Part shown: one piece after another, positions 17,778 through 26,891 of the stretch
Layout of the letters: each line of letters opens with the position of its first letter
Position numbering within the stretch: the first letter of the stretch is position 1
Origin: Sinorhizobium chiapasense
Lineage (GTDB): Bacteria > Pseudomonadota > Alphaproteobacteria > Rhizobiales > Rhizobiaceae
Direction: 5' to 3'
Assembly (NCBI RefSeq): GCF_036488675.1
Contig: NZ_CP133150.1
Span: 1 to 64,000, forward strand
DNA: 64,000 bases
The notes under the pieces: model-generated
Told to the model about the DNA's origin: nothing
Database searches by the model: none
The model's input: only the letters and a program-made list of their open reading frames with translations
Translations under genes and position numbers: made by a program

Positions 17778-18431
17778 ATGTATGCACTCGTCCAAGGACA
17801 TCAGTACGGCCAATACGAACACTTGCTGGAGCAGTATTTCCGGCTCAGGAAGACGGTCTTTGCAGATCAACTGGGCTGGAACATTCGAACATGCGGCGCC
17901 TACGAGCGCGACCGCTTTGATGACCTCAAGCCGCCCTATCTGATCTGGTGCGATGATAATTGGAACCAGCTCTACGGGGCGGTGAGACTGTTGGCGACCA
18001 CCGGCCCCACCCTGCTCTACGATGTCTTCCGACCAACCTCCGATCTTGTCGCACCTAGCATCTGGGAAGGAACCCGCATGTGTGTCGACGAAGAGGCTCT
18101 TCAGCGCGACTTGCCCGAACTGCGTGTCGAACGGGCGTTCTGCCTGCTGTTGCTTTCCCTTTGCGAGGCGGCGCTCGACAGCGGCATCCAGATGATGATC
18201 TCGAACTACGAACCGCATATGCGCCGCATCTACGAGCACGCTGGCGCGGAATTCGACGAGCTTGGGAGGGCAGACGGCTACGGCAAGTATCCCGTCTGCT
18301 GCGGCGCCTTCGAAGTTTCCGAGCGTGTGCTCGCGAATATGCGATGCAAGATGAAGATTTCCGGGCCCCTCTATAGTCCCACTGCATTCCCGCGGGCGGT
18401 CCGCCCGATGTTTGAAGCCCGGCCCGCCTGA
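17778..18431 (+). CDS. Acyl-homoserine-lactone synthase, LuxI family
   Basis: A 217-residue autoinducer synthase. With the ATG at 17778 the conserved LuxI residues fall at their usual numbers: Arg24, Phe28, Trp34, Asp49 and Arg70, within RLRKTVF, GWNI, and YGAVRLL. This supports that start over an in-frame ATG 36 bases upstream. The enzyme joins an acyl chain from acyl-ACP to SAM-derived homoserine lactone. It follows its luxR after 75 bases; a small hairpin (GCGGGC/GCCCGC near 17715) lies in that gap. The acyl chain made cannot be predicted. Confidence 0.92.
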   Translation: MYALVQGHQYGQYEHLLEQYFRLRKTVFADQLGWNIRTCGAYERDRFDDLKPPYLIWCDDNWNQLYGAVRLLATTGPTLLYDVFRPTSDLVAPSIWEGTRMCVDEEALQRDLPELRVERAFCLLLLSLCEAALDSGIQMMISNYEPHMRRIYEHAGAEFDELGRADGYGKYPVCCGAFEVSERVLANMRCKMKISGPLYSPTAFPRAVRPMFEARPA

Positions 18432-18499
18432 TGGCACCCATCCCTGCATGCTACCCGCGGATCCTCCCCGAGTGGCGGCTGTCTCAATACGGGGGCGAA

Positions 18500-18862
18500 A
18501 TGTACAAACAAACCGTTGAAGCCTTCATTGCGGTCAGCAACGCGCCGATGATCGCCGGGCAAATTCTGGCGCGCGTCGGCCAGTTTTGCCAGTCAGCCGT
18601 GCTTACGGAAACGGAAAGCCGCCTCGAATTCGGTGAGGCGCAAGCGATCATAAAGCCGGTTGCTGAAGGTCTGCTCTTCTGGGTCGCCGCCAGCGATGAA
18701 TTGATCTCCAATGCGATCCAGGCCCTGCTGCAGGGAAGCGTTTTCCTGATCGCTCCGACGTCCGACACCGGCGCCATTCAGTGGTACGCATCGAACGGCA
18801 AACCATTCGAAACAATCCGAAGCCAACTGGTGGGCAAACGGATCAAGGCGGGACGCGCTTAG
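18500..18862 (+). CDS. Small conserved-looking protein after luxI (possibly DUF2218-like)
   Basis: A 120-residue protein with no signal peptide or membrane segment. The pattern of the central part (LLFWVAASDELISNAIQALLQGSVFLIAP, ending near IQWY) loosely resembles DUF2218 proteins, but this is weak. The ATG at 18500 has GGGGGCG before it. An alternative start at 18431 overlaps the luxI stop (TGATG) and would add 23 residues and couple it to luxI. It is probably the third gene of the quorum-sensing operon. Function unknown. Confidence 0.6.
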   Translation: MYKQTVEAFIAVSNAPMIAGQILARVGQFCQSAVLTETESRLEFGEAQAIIKPVAEGLLFWVAASDELISNAIQALLQGSVFLIAPTSDTGAIQWYASNGKPFETIRSQLVGKRIKAGRA

Positions 18863-18952
18863 CGCCTCCCAGCCCGCCAGTTGGGTTGCACAGACTGTGC
18901 TTGGGCGTGATAGACCATTACGTGATCCGGAAACACAGCCCGACGACGCCAA

Positions 18953-21433
18953 TTACCGTCTCGTGAGAGTGAGCGCTTCCCCACGCGATCGCTCCCGGGA
19001 TTGCGGCTTCAAGTCCTGCTGCAGATCCGTCACCTGGCGGAGCACCTTTCTGAGTTCCGTTGTCCGCATCTGATCGATACCAAGCTTCCTGACCACGCCT
19101 TTGATATCACCGGCCTTAAGGGTCGCGACGTCGGAGCCCGAAAATCGCTTCGCCATTGCCACCGACAGACGTTCAAGCTCGCGTTTAAGCCCGCGGTCGC
19201 TCTCGATGTGTCTTCGCCGATCGTCGGGATCGGACGCGAGAACCGCCGAGAGTTCAGCAGAAGGCCGTGGGACTTCCACGCGCTGACGCGCCCGTTCTTC
19301 GCGATGTTGCATGACGATCTGATGCCGCTCGAAATCCACCGCCAAACCGTAGTCTGCCAAGGCTGCGGCAAGCCTCGGCATGTGCGCGTCCGCCGTTTGC
19401 CGCTCGGGGCTTGGGCCGCGCAGCCATCTCCGCCCTTCCCCGGCGAGCTCACCAAGCCGGCCCTCACGCACGTCCGCACTGGCAGCAGCGCCGCTTTGCG
19501 CATCGGTTATTCTCTCAAGACTCGACGATACGGCCTGACTATTGCCGAACACCAGGCGTGAGAGATTTTCGATCTCGCCTCGCTTGTCGGCCAGGCGGGA
19601 TGATGCGCTCAGGCGATCGCCGATCTCCCCTTCGGTAAGATCGGGCAGGAATCGGGCGGGCATCAGCGGTTCGGTGGTGTCCTGGCGGCCGTCGGGCTGC
19701 CGCGCCAGCCGCACTCCGAGACTTTGCTCATTTTCAGCAATGCCACGCACGAATGTATCGGCCCTTTGTCTGTCGAGCGCATCAAGGCGGACATGGCGTG
19801 CCGTCCCGGCAAAAATCTCCTCGATGATCGCTTTGGCGCGGGAGCGGTTGCCGATGTCTGTCGTGCGAAGCCGAAGATCATCCGCCACGCCGCGCATCGG
19901 GTTTTCCGCGCTGTCGACGATTGTCGTGGTAAGAGCCATGCGCTCCATGACCGCGAAGTTTCGGTCGAGCTTGTTTCGTGCCGTCAGCACCGCGGCGGCA
20001 TAGCCTGGCTCAACAATGCGCGACATCGCCTCGTCGGCCGTCATGCTCCCGTCAGCCACGGCATTGGCCGCACGGGCGAGCGTTTTGCGCATGCCCGCCG
20101 CCTTGAGCCAGGAGTCCGCGACATTGGCGAGACGCGACAGGCGATCGGTGCGGCTGAACGCCTCGCGATCGATGGCGATCCGATTGAGCTCGACCCCAAA
20201 ATGCTCAGTCAGTCGCCGACTTGTACCGTCAGGTCCTTCAACAGAGAGATCGGCGGGTAGCCGGTGCGCCGCGGGGAATTCGTGCGTTGCGCGCTTGTCC
20301 TGCACCAGGGCACGCGTGGTGACGATCTTCGCGTCCTCCGGCAAAAGACCGAGGTCGCGGGCCGCTTCAACCAGGCGCAGGGCCATGTAAGTCTGGGTCA
20401 GACGACCCGCCGCATGGGCGTCGAGATTGCCGATCGGCCGGCGCTCCCCATCACGGACGGCATTGTCATAGAGTTCCACGAACAGTTTCAATCCATCCGC
20501 TGAACGTTGGAGAACCGTCCGACCCTGACCCCGTCCTTCTTTTCCGTCCGCTTCGCGGCGCTCCGCCAGAAGCAGGCGCACGTCCTCGGCGGCACGTGTT
20601 TCGACCTGAGCGATGCGGTCGGCTGGCGCGTTGCGCTCGGCCATGCGGCTTAACACATGGCTCCAATCATCGGCGAAGCGTTGCAGTTCGCTTCGCGTCA
20701 GCGGACGTGATTGTTCCTGCTCCAGGGCAAGCCTTGCCCGAGGCGACCGCGACCATTCTCCATCCTGGAGGTCGTTATCGTAGAGGACCGTGCCGCCCCG
20801 GGTCAGCACTTGCACGCGATCGACCAGACGCTCGCCCTCGAGTTTTTCGAGACTGACACGAAGTCCGCCAACGGCTGCGTCGTGAACATGTTGTGGCGGG
20901 ATGCGGGCGGCGGCACCGGCGCTGAGCATCTCCTCGAAGCGAAAGAGATTGCCCTGCCAGCTCACCCGCGGATTGACGGCAACAGCGCGAGCCTCGACCT
21001 CATAGCCGGCCTCTCGCGCGACGCGGACGACACGGGCGACATTCTCCGGCGTCCGCATCGTCGTCTCAAACACGATATTGACCTGACGCTCGGCCGCGGC
21101 CGCCAGCAACTTCTCGGTCCAGCGGCCTGCGTCCATCTGCGTGAAGCGCGATGCGGTTTCGGGATCCTGTCGCTGATAGGCGAGGAATTCCGGATGATAG
21201 GATCTGAGATCATCGCCGACGATGCGGATCGTCGGTCCCGATTGCGCGAGCTCGGAATGACCCGCGATCAGCACCGCGGTCTTGCCGGCGCCCGGTTGTC
21301 CGCCGATGAGGACCAGGCGCGGCCGTGTCGCCCGGCCGAGGTCTTCGGGCAGGTAGTCGGGCAGAATTTCCTTTCGAAAGATGCTCTCGTTGTTCTCAGG
21401 CGAGAGCGTTCCCTGAGCTGTCTCTCCCGTCAT
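18953..21433 (-). CDS. Zeta-toxin domain protein with a TraA-like C-terminal module
   Basis: An 826-residue protein. Residues 35-240 form a zeta-toxin kinase domain: Walker A GGQPGAGKT (44-52), VGDDLRSYHP with the catalytic Asp, and VFETTMRTP. Known zeta toxins phosphorylate UDP-N-acetylglucosamine and stop wall synthesis. Residues 614-770 resemble the two C-terminal repeats of TraA: RGEIENLSRLVFG at the start and SDRGLKRELERLSVAMAKRF at the end. The last 17 residues are rich in Arg (SRERSRGEALTLTRR). No classical epsilon antitoxin is recognised, but an 89-residue gene is two bases upstream. It is the third gene of a minus-strand traA operon. Its size far exceeds chromosomal zeta toxins, suggesting a role tied to transfer. 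Confidence 0.85.
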   Translation of the reverse strand: MTGETAQGTLSPENNESIFRKEILPDYLPEDLGRATRPRLVLIGGQPGAGKTAVLIAGHSELAQSGPTIRIVGDDLRSYHPEFLAYQRQDPETASRFTQMDAGRWTEKLLAAAAERQVNIVFETTMRTPENVARVVRVAREAGYEVEARAVAVNPRVSWQGNLFRFEEMLSAGAAARIPPQHVHDAAVGGLRVSLEKLEGERLVDRVQVLTRGGTVLYDNDLQDGEWSRSPRARLALEQEQSRPLTRSELQRFADDWSHVLSRMAERNAPADRIAQVETRAAEDVRLLLAERREADGKEGRGQGRTVLQRSADGLKLFVELYDNAVRDGERRPIGNLDAHAAGRLTQTYMALRLVEAARDLGLLPEDAKIVTTRALVQDKRATHEFPAAHRLPADLSVEGPDGTSRRLTEHFGVELNRIAIDREAFSRTDRLSRLANVADSWLKAAGMRKTLARAANAVADGSMTADEAMSRIVEPGYAAAVLTARNKLDRNFAVMERMALTTTIVDSAENPMRGVADDLRLRTTDIGNRSRAKAIIEEIFAGTARHVRLDALDRQRADTFVRGIAENEQSLGVRLARQPDGRQDTTEPLMPARFLPDLTEGEIGDRLSASSRLADKRGEIENLSRLVFGNSQAVSSSLERITDAQSGAAASADVREGRLGELAGEGRRWLRGPSPERQTADAHMPRLAAALADYGLAVDFERHQIVMQHREERARQRVEVPRPSAELSAVLASDPDDRRRHIESDRGLKRELERLSVAMAKRFSGSDVATLKAGDIKGVVRKLGIDQMRTTELRKVLRQVTDLQQDLKPQSRERSRGEALTLTRR

Positions 21434-21435
21434 GG

Positions 21436-21705
21436 TCAGAGCTCCGCCCAGAAGCGGGTGTCGTCCTTGACCCGCGGTCCCCAGACGGCGATCACCGTTT
21501 CGACGGCATCCTGATCATCGACGCGGATGCGCTGCTGCAGCGCGATCAACTCGCGGCGGCGCTGGCGCAGCGCCTCGGCCGCGGCCGGATCGCTTTGCTC
21601 GAGCGCGTAGATGCGCGCCGTCACGATCGCGCGCGCCTGGTTCATCACCTCGATGGCAATCTCGGCGCGGACGATCGCGTCGGTTGAGGTTTCCTGTTCG
21701 GCCAT
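21436..21705 (-). CDS. Small protein between traA and the zeta-toxin gene
   Basis: An 89-residue acidic, mostly helical protein (MAEQETSTDAIVRAEIAIEV at the start; ALRQRRRELIALQQRIRV mid-chain) with no signal peptide. It lies 33 bases after traA and two bases before the zeta-toxin gene in one operon. The position is where an antitoxin or a secretion chaperone would be expected, but no family was recognised. AGGAGCAG lies before the ATG. Confidence 0.75.
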   Translation of the reverse strand: MAEQETSTDAIVRAEIAIEVMNQARAIVTARIYALEQSDPAAAEALRQRRRELIALQQRIRVDDQDAVETVIAVWGPRVKDDTRFWAEL

Positions 21706-21738
21706 GGGTTCTGCTCCTTGTTCCGTTTTGGATGGTTG

Positions 21739-24700
21739 TTAGAAATTGACGCCGCGGGCGCGATTGATGGTGCGCAGGCGCCGCTCCGACATGATCTTCT
21801 CGCTCGCCTCGATGCGGACGGTCTGCTGCAGGACCTTGAGCCTTTCCCGCATTGTCTCGAAGGCAGCACGATGAGCCGGCGGCACCCGGTTGATGAGATC
21901 CTTCTCATCTCGGAGGATCGCATTGCGGCCGAAGCGCTGGTCGAGCGCCTTACTGACGGCTGCGAACTCTCGACGGATCTCCGGATCGAGCGAGCCGGTG
22001 ATGGCGGTGAGCTTGCGTTCACCGCTCTTCGCCTCCGCCAGCAATCGCGTGAGCGCCTCGTCCGCCTGTTTTGAAAGTCCGGGAATAGCGACAGCCATTC
22101 GACGCCGCTCTTCGGCAATCGCGGAGGTTTCGGCATTGAGCGCGCTGAGATAGGCGCTGCCGAGAGACCGCAGGCGTGCTGCCGCCTCGGGGACGGATCG
22201 CAGCGCCTCTTTCCGCTCCCGGCCGCTGGCGAGCATCCGGTCCATGATCCGATCAGAACCCCTCAGTGCCCCGTAAGCGGCCGGCTCATTGCTGACGGCG
22301 GCGGAAATGCGCTCGGCCGCAAATCCCTTCATCAGGAGATCCTCGATCTTTGCAACGGCCCCGGCCGGATCACGCCAGATGCGTCCTGCCGCCTCAGCAA
22401 GCGCGGCGCGGTCACGGCGATAGAGAGGCGCGGAGACGGCACGGGATCGCGCCTCTTCGTCCACCGGCGTCCTGAACTCGGTAACGGCGGCAAGCATGGG
22501 CAGCACGGCAATAGTCTCCTTTGCCGGATCGGCATTCTCCTTTCCGGGATCGGCGCTTGCGCCAGCAACGATGCGGGAGCGGTCCTGCCGCTCGGCCAGA
22601 TGCTGCGCTTCGGCGAAGCGCCGCACCGACTGAAACAGCCTTGTCAGTTCGTCGCGCTTTTCCGGCGTGACATCCTCCGGCATGCGCTCGGTCATGTTGC
22701 GCTCGGCAACCGCATCCGCCCTGGAGGTGAAGGCGCTCCAGCCGAAGCGCGCCGTCAATGCGTCGCTCACCGCCTTGATTTCCTGAACGACCGCCCGATC
22801 CTTGACGGCAAGAGCGAACGCGGTTTCGTAGGTATCGTCACCCCCCTGTTTGCGCACTGCCTCGATTTCAGAGAGCCGGGCTAATGCCTTGGCTGAGAGG
22901 GGGGGCACCGACAGCGACATCGATGTGCGGCGCGTCTGTTCGCGCGTCGCAAAGCGTTCCGCGTTTCTGCGGAACTCGGTCGCATGCGACCGGGCGAGAG
23001 GCAGCAGTTTCTTCAACGCGGTGATCGCGATACTGCGCTCCTCGCGCGCCGCACGTCCGTCGACCGTGCGGTCGGAACCGCGCAGGCGCCCGAGCCGATC
23101 CGGTGAAACGGCAAGGCCGTCGGCGAGCTTGCGCGGCTCAATGCCGGCATGCGAAGCTAGGGCATTCAGCTGGACAAGCGCCGCATCCGGATCGCGATAG
23201 ACCTTTTTAAGCAGCGGCCGCAGGATCGCTTCCCGTTCCTTCCATGCCGCGGACGAGAGCTGCGCCAGCCGTGCATCCTCGTTGACGCTGCGGCGGAAGA
23301 CCTTGGCCGGCGCGATCAGATACCGCGCCTCGCTGGAGGGGGCGTCCGAAATGAGTTGGGTCGCGACTCGCTCCTCGCTATAGGAAACGCGCCGCTCCCG
23401 CTCGATCGCCAAGCCGAGCGCCACGCTTGCCCGCTCCCAAAGCTTCGCCACCTGCTCGCGCTTCTCGGCAATTCCCGCCAGCAGCCGCGAAAGCCTCTCC
23501 TCCATTCCGGCCGCGGCCATTGAGAGATGATCGAGACCACGCCGACGCGCGAAATCCTGTGCCTTTGCGCGGTAACCGGCCTCGCTCTCGAAATCGAGCG
23601 TGGTGGTTTTGGCGCCGGTGCGCGACAGGCGCTCGACGAGCTCTTTGAACAAGTCAGGACGATGGCTTTCCCGCTCGATGCGTCCCTGGCGCGCTTCGGC
23701 GGTTTCGACTTGGCGTCCCGTCCAGACATTGCGCTCGACGCGTTCCTCGAAGCGCTTGCTTCCGGTTTCCTCATCGAAGATGGGAACCTTTACGGTGACT
23801 TTCTCGACGCCGTCCTTGCGCAGCATGACGGTGTCGCCTTCCGAGACGCCGGCTTCCTCGAGCGCCTTCGGCAGGCTGACGCCCCATAACCGATGGACGG
23901 TTCCGTCATCCGTCCTGACGTCGGCATAGGGGCTCTCGTCGGCTTGCCTGTCATTGGGCCGGAACCTGGCTTCTCCGGTTTTGACAAGTTCGCCGGTGAT
24001 GCCGGCTGCATGATCGACGCGCGTCTTGCGTCCCCATTCGGGCTTTGCCTCGAAATCCTCCTTCGCCGCATAGAGATCGGCGCGGTCACGATGCCGCGTC
24101 ATCGCCACATAGGTCAGGTGTTGGTCCATCATGCCGGTCGCGAGCACGAAAGTACGGTCGACCGTGGCTCCTTGCGACTTGTGGATGGTCGCGGCATAGC
24201 CGTGGTCGACATTGCGGTAGCTCGCCTCACTGAAGACGACCTCCCGGCCACTATCGAGGTGGACCGAAAGCAGCGTTCGGCCGCGTTTGTCGGTGGTCGA
24301 AACGACCGTGCCGAGCATGCCGTTCTTCACATATTGCGGCCCGAGATGCTCTGCCCGCGGCTCGAGGAAGCGGGCGTTTTCGAGGAAAATGATCCGGTCA
24401 CCGGCGGCAAACTCGCGGTTCCCACGTTCCGTCCGGAAAGTGCGAGCATTGGTCAGTGCCCCCTCGCCCGACATGACGATCCTCAGCGCCTCGTTCAGCC
24501 GTCTCACGTCTTCATTGGTGCGGGCGAGCACCAGCAGTTCGTCGCCGCGCAGGCGCCCGGGATGTCCGTCGGAAGCGGATTGCTGAAGCAGGCCTTGGCG
24601 CGAGTTCGTCCAATCGGCGACGATGTGTGCGATAACCGCGTCGCGCGTGTCACTTTCGACGATATGGCCATGCTGGGCATAGGCGTCGAGCCCCTTCTCC

Positions 24701-26382
24701 ACCTCGCCGCGAGCGAACTGACGCGAGGCATCGCGCGCCCAGCTTTCACGCTGACGACGCACACCGGCAAGTTCGGCAAAGCCGATCCGCTCGGTGATCG
24801 CCCGGAAAGCCGCACCCGCCTGAATGGGCTGGAGCTGCATGGCGTCACCGACCAGAACGACTTTCGCATGCGCCTCTTCGGCAATCTTCAGCACGCGGGC
24901 CATCTGCTGCGAGGACACCATGCCGGCCTCGTCGATGACGAGCACATCGCCGCGATTTAAGCGATCGCGTCCATCGGCCCAGGCGAGCTCCCAGGAAGCG
25001 ATCGTGCGCGACTTGATGCCGGAACTGTCCTCCAATCCTTCCGCCGCCTTGCCGGCAAGCGCCGCTCCGACGACACGGCGGCCGTCGCCTTCCCAGGCGA
25101 CCCGCGCGGCGGCAAGCAGCGTCGATTTGCCCGCGCCTGCGAGACCGACGACAGCCGCGATACCAATGCCGCCCGTCACATGGCGGACTGCGTCAACCTG
25201 CTCCGGATCGAATCCGAAGGGCTTTTGCGGATCCCGTGTTTCGATACTGCGGATCGCGGCGGTGACAGCCCGATCGCCAACAGCGAAGCCTCGGCGTTCC
25301 GACAGAGCGCGTGCGGACTGCGCCATGTCGTATTCGATCCGTAGCATCTCCCGCATGGTGAAGATCGCCGGTTCCGCCGCCCTCCCCGTCTCGGCATCGA
25401 CGTGCTGCGGCTTCAACAGCACCAGACTGTCCGATGCCATCAGCCGCGCCCGGATATTGGCGAAGTCCGAGGGATCATCGACGTAGCGATGCAGCGCCCT
25501 GGCGATATCACGCTCATCGAAGGTGGAGCGTTCGTTGGCGAGCTGCGTCAAGAGAAGCTCCGGATCGGCGAGCAGCCGGTCGGCCATCGCCTGCCGCCGG
25601 GCAAGATCGGCCGGCGCGAAATACATCTCGACGCCCTTCAGAGCGAGCGCCGCCTTTTCCGGCCCCAGATGTTTCTGCGCGATCCCGTCGAGACCCTGTT
25701 CGGGATAAGAGCGGCCGTCGAGGCGGATCTCATGACCGGCAAGGGCCAGATGCCGATTGGCCGTTTCCGCCCAGGCTATCTTCCAGGCCTTCATCGTCTC
25801 CTTGTCGCCGGCCCAGAGCTTGTAGACGATTTTGCCGTTCGGCCGGTCCGGCGTGACGACACGCAATGGCTCGCCGTCCTCGCCAAGCACCGGAACCTTT
25901 TTCGGCCCAAAACCTTCGTCGGTCAGCGGCCTCAGCGCCGTCATCAGGTGGATGTGCGGATTGCCGTCCTTGTCGTGATAGACCCAGTCGGCGACCATGC
26001 CCTTGGATGTAAAATTGTCCCGGACAAACTCGCGGACCAGCGCGATGTTCTCGGCCCGCGTCAGTTCCTCCGGAAGTGCGATGATGAGCTCCCGCGCCAG
26101 CTGCGCGTCCGCCCGCGTCTCGAACGCATCGACCGCATTCCAGAGTGCCTCGCTCGCCTTTGCGACCGAATTGCCCTCAGTCGCCGTACGGAGCCAGGCC
26201 GGAACTTCGTCCGGCAGCGCCAGTTCCTCATGCACCAGTTCCGACGCTCCACCTCGGTAGCTGAAGGACGTTCCGGCCTGTTCATCCATCATCCGGGCGC
26301 GATGGCGATAGGCGGCGGCCGAGACGATGCTGCGTCCCGCTCCCCTGCTGATCACCTGCGCTCTGACGAACATGATCGCCAC
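21739..26382 (-). CDS. traA: Conjugative relaxase/helicase TraA (MOB-Q, Ti type)
   Basis: A 1547-residue protein. The N-terminal MobA/MobL nuclease has Tyr25 (AAAYRHRARM), matching the catalytic tyrosine of R1162 MobA, and the metal motif HIH at 143-145. A TraI/RecD-type helicase follows, with Walker A GLAGAGKST (413-421). The C-terminus has two similar modules at about 1048-1220 and 1321-1490, each with LRGSDR and ending in a V/I-S-x-A-L-x-x-R-F-G pattern; these resemble BID-type secretion domains. The start is GTG at 26382; an ATG three codons in is the alternative. It nicks oriT just upstream and is carried with the T-strand. Confidence 0.95.
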   Translation of the reverse strand: MAIMFVRAQVISRGAGRSIVSAAAYRHRARMMDEQAGTSFSYRGGASELVHEELALPDEVPAWLRTATEGNSVAKASEALWNAVDAFETRADAQLARELIIALPEELTRAENIALVREFVRDNFTSKGMVADWVYHDKDGNPHIHLMTALRPLTDEGFGPKKVPVLGEDGEPLRVVTPDRPNGKIVYKLWAGDKETMKAWKIAWAETANRHLALAGHEIRLDGRSYPEQGLDGIAQKHLGPEKAALALKGVEMYFAPADLARRQAMADRLLADPELLLTQLANERSTFDERDIARALHRYVDDPSDFANIRARLMASDSLVLLKPQHVDAETGRAAEPAIFTMREMLRIEYDMAQSARALSERRGFAVGDRAVTAAIRSIETRDPQKPFGFDPEQVDAVRHVTGGIGIAAVVGLAGAGKSTLLAAARVAWEGDGRRVVGAALAGKAAEGLEDSSGIKSRTIASWELAWADGRDRLNRGDVLVIDEAGMVSSQQMARVLKIAEEAHAKVVLVGDAMQLQPIQAGAAFRAITERIGFAELAGVRRQRESWARDASRQFARGEVEKGLDAYAQHGHIVESDTRDAVIAHIVADWTNSRQGLLQQSASDGHPGRLRGDELLVLARTNEDVRRLNEALRIVMSGEGALTNARTFRTERGNREFAAGDRIIFLENARFLEPRAEHLGPQYVKNGMLGTVVSTTDKRGRTLLSVHLDSGREVVFSEASYRNVDHGYAATIHKSQGATVDRTFVLATGMMDQHLTYVAMTRHRDRADLYAAKEDFEAKPEWGRKTRVDHAAGITGELVKTGEARFRPNDRQADESPYADVRTDDGTVHRLWGVSLPKALEEAGVSEGDTVMLRKDGVEKVTVKVPIFDEETGSKRFEERVERNVWTGRQVETAEARQGRIERESHRPDLFKELVERLSRTGAKTTTLDFESEAGYRAKAQDFARRRGLDHLSMAAAGMEERLSRLLAGIAEKREQVAKLWERASVALGLAIERERRVSYSEERVATQLISDAPSSEARYLIAPAKVFRRSVNEDARLAQLSSAAWKEREAILRPLLKKVYRDPDAALVQLNALASHAGIEPRKLADGLAVSPDRLGRLRGSDRTVDGRAAREERSIAITALKKLLPLARSHATEFRRNAERFATREQTRRTSMSLSVPPLSAKALARLSEIEAVRKQGGDDTYETAFALAVKDRAVVQEIKAVSDALTARFGWSAFTSRADAVAERNMTERMPEDVTPEKRDELTRLFQSVRRFAEAQHLAERQDRSRIVAGASADPGKENADPAKETIAVLPMLAAVTEFRTPVDEEARSRAVSAPLYRRDRAALAEAAGRIWRDPAGAVAKIEDLLMKGFAAERISAAVSNEPAAYGALRGSDRIMDRMLASGRERKEALRSVPEAAARLRSLGSAYLSALNAETSAIAEERRRMAVAIPGLSKQADEALTRLLAEAKSGERKLTAITGSLDPEIRREFAAVSKALDQRFGRNAILRDEKDLINRVPPAHRAAFETMRERLKVLQQTVRIEASEKIMSERRLRTINRARGVNF

Positions 26383-26394
26383 TGACGTCTCCGT

Positions 26395-26445
26395 ATCTTC
26401 CGAGCACGTCGCGCCAGCGACGTATATTGCGCCCTCAAACCAATC
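26395..26445. other. oriT: Origin of transfer (oriT) of the Ti/RSF1010 type
   Basis: Between the divergent traA and traC genes lies a perfect inverted repeat ACGTCGC-GCCA-GCGACGT (26406-26423), followed by ATATTGCGCCCTC. On the other strand this reads GGGCGCAATATACGTCGC, close to the pTiC58 oriT core. By alignment with the RSF1010/R1162 nic site (GTGCG/CCCT) the nick should fall between 26431 and 26432 on the plus strand, so the plus strand would be transferred rightwards. The repeat is seen directly; nick position and polarity are inferred. Confidence 0.85.
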
Positions 26446-26603
26446 AGACCGAAGGGCCGATGCCGTTCCTCAGTGGGACAGACCAGAGTCTGGGATTCCG
26501 AATGCGAAGTTTTCGGGCTGATGCAAGATAGCCTACTTTACTGACGTATTCTACACAGTATATGTTGCCGTTCAGATTTCTTCAAAACGGAAAGGACGCT
26601 GGA

Positions 26604-26891
26604 ATGGCTGCAAAATCGTCGATCTCCGACCTCGATGCCCAAATCGAGAAGCTGCGCGAACGCAGGAAAAATCTGGTGGTTAAATCGGCAGAGCGGTTTG
26701 CCCGGGCCGCCACGAAATCAGGACTTGCGGACATGGAGATCACTGACGACGAGCTCGATAGCATCTTTGAGGAGATCGCCGCGCGATTTCAAAAGGCCGA
26801 GAAAAAGGGGGCTGCTGCCGCATCTCCTCAGGCGCGTCGACCAGCAAATAGCGGGACTGGAGCGCCGACGGAGGTTTCTCATGACAGCTGA
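26604..26891 (+). CDS. traC: Conjugal transfer accessory protein TraC
   Basis: A 95-residue basic/helical protein starting MAAKSSISDLDAQIEKLRERRKNL, typical of the TraC proteins encoded next to Ti-type oriT. TraC is thought to assist relaxosome assembly. The ATG at 26604 has AAAGGACG before it; the longer in-frame start at 26562 is less likely. It is the first gene of the traCDG operon and diverges from traA across oriT. It overlaps traD by 11 bases. Confidence 0.88.
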   Translation: MAAKSSISDLDAQIEKLRERRKNLVVKSAERFARAATKSGLADMEITDDELDSIFEEIAARFQKAEKKGAAAASPQARRPANSGTGAPTEVSHDS

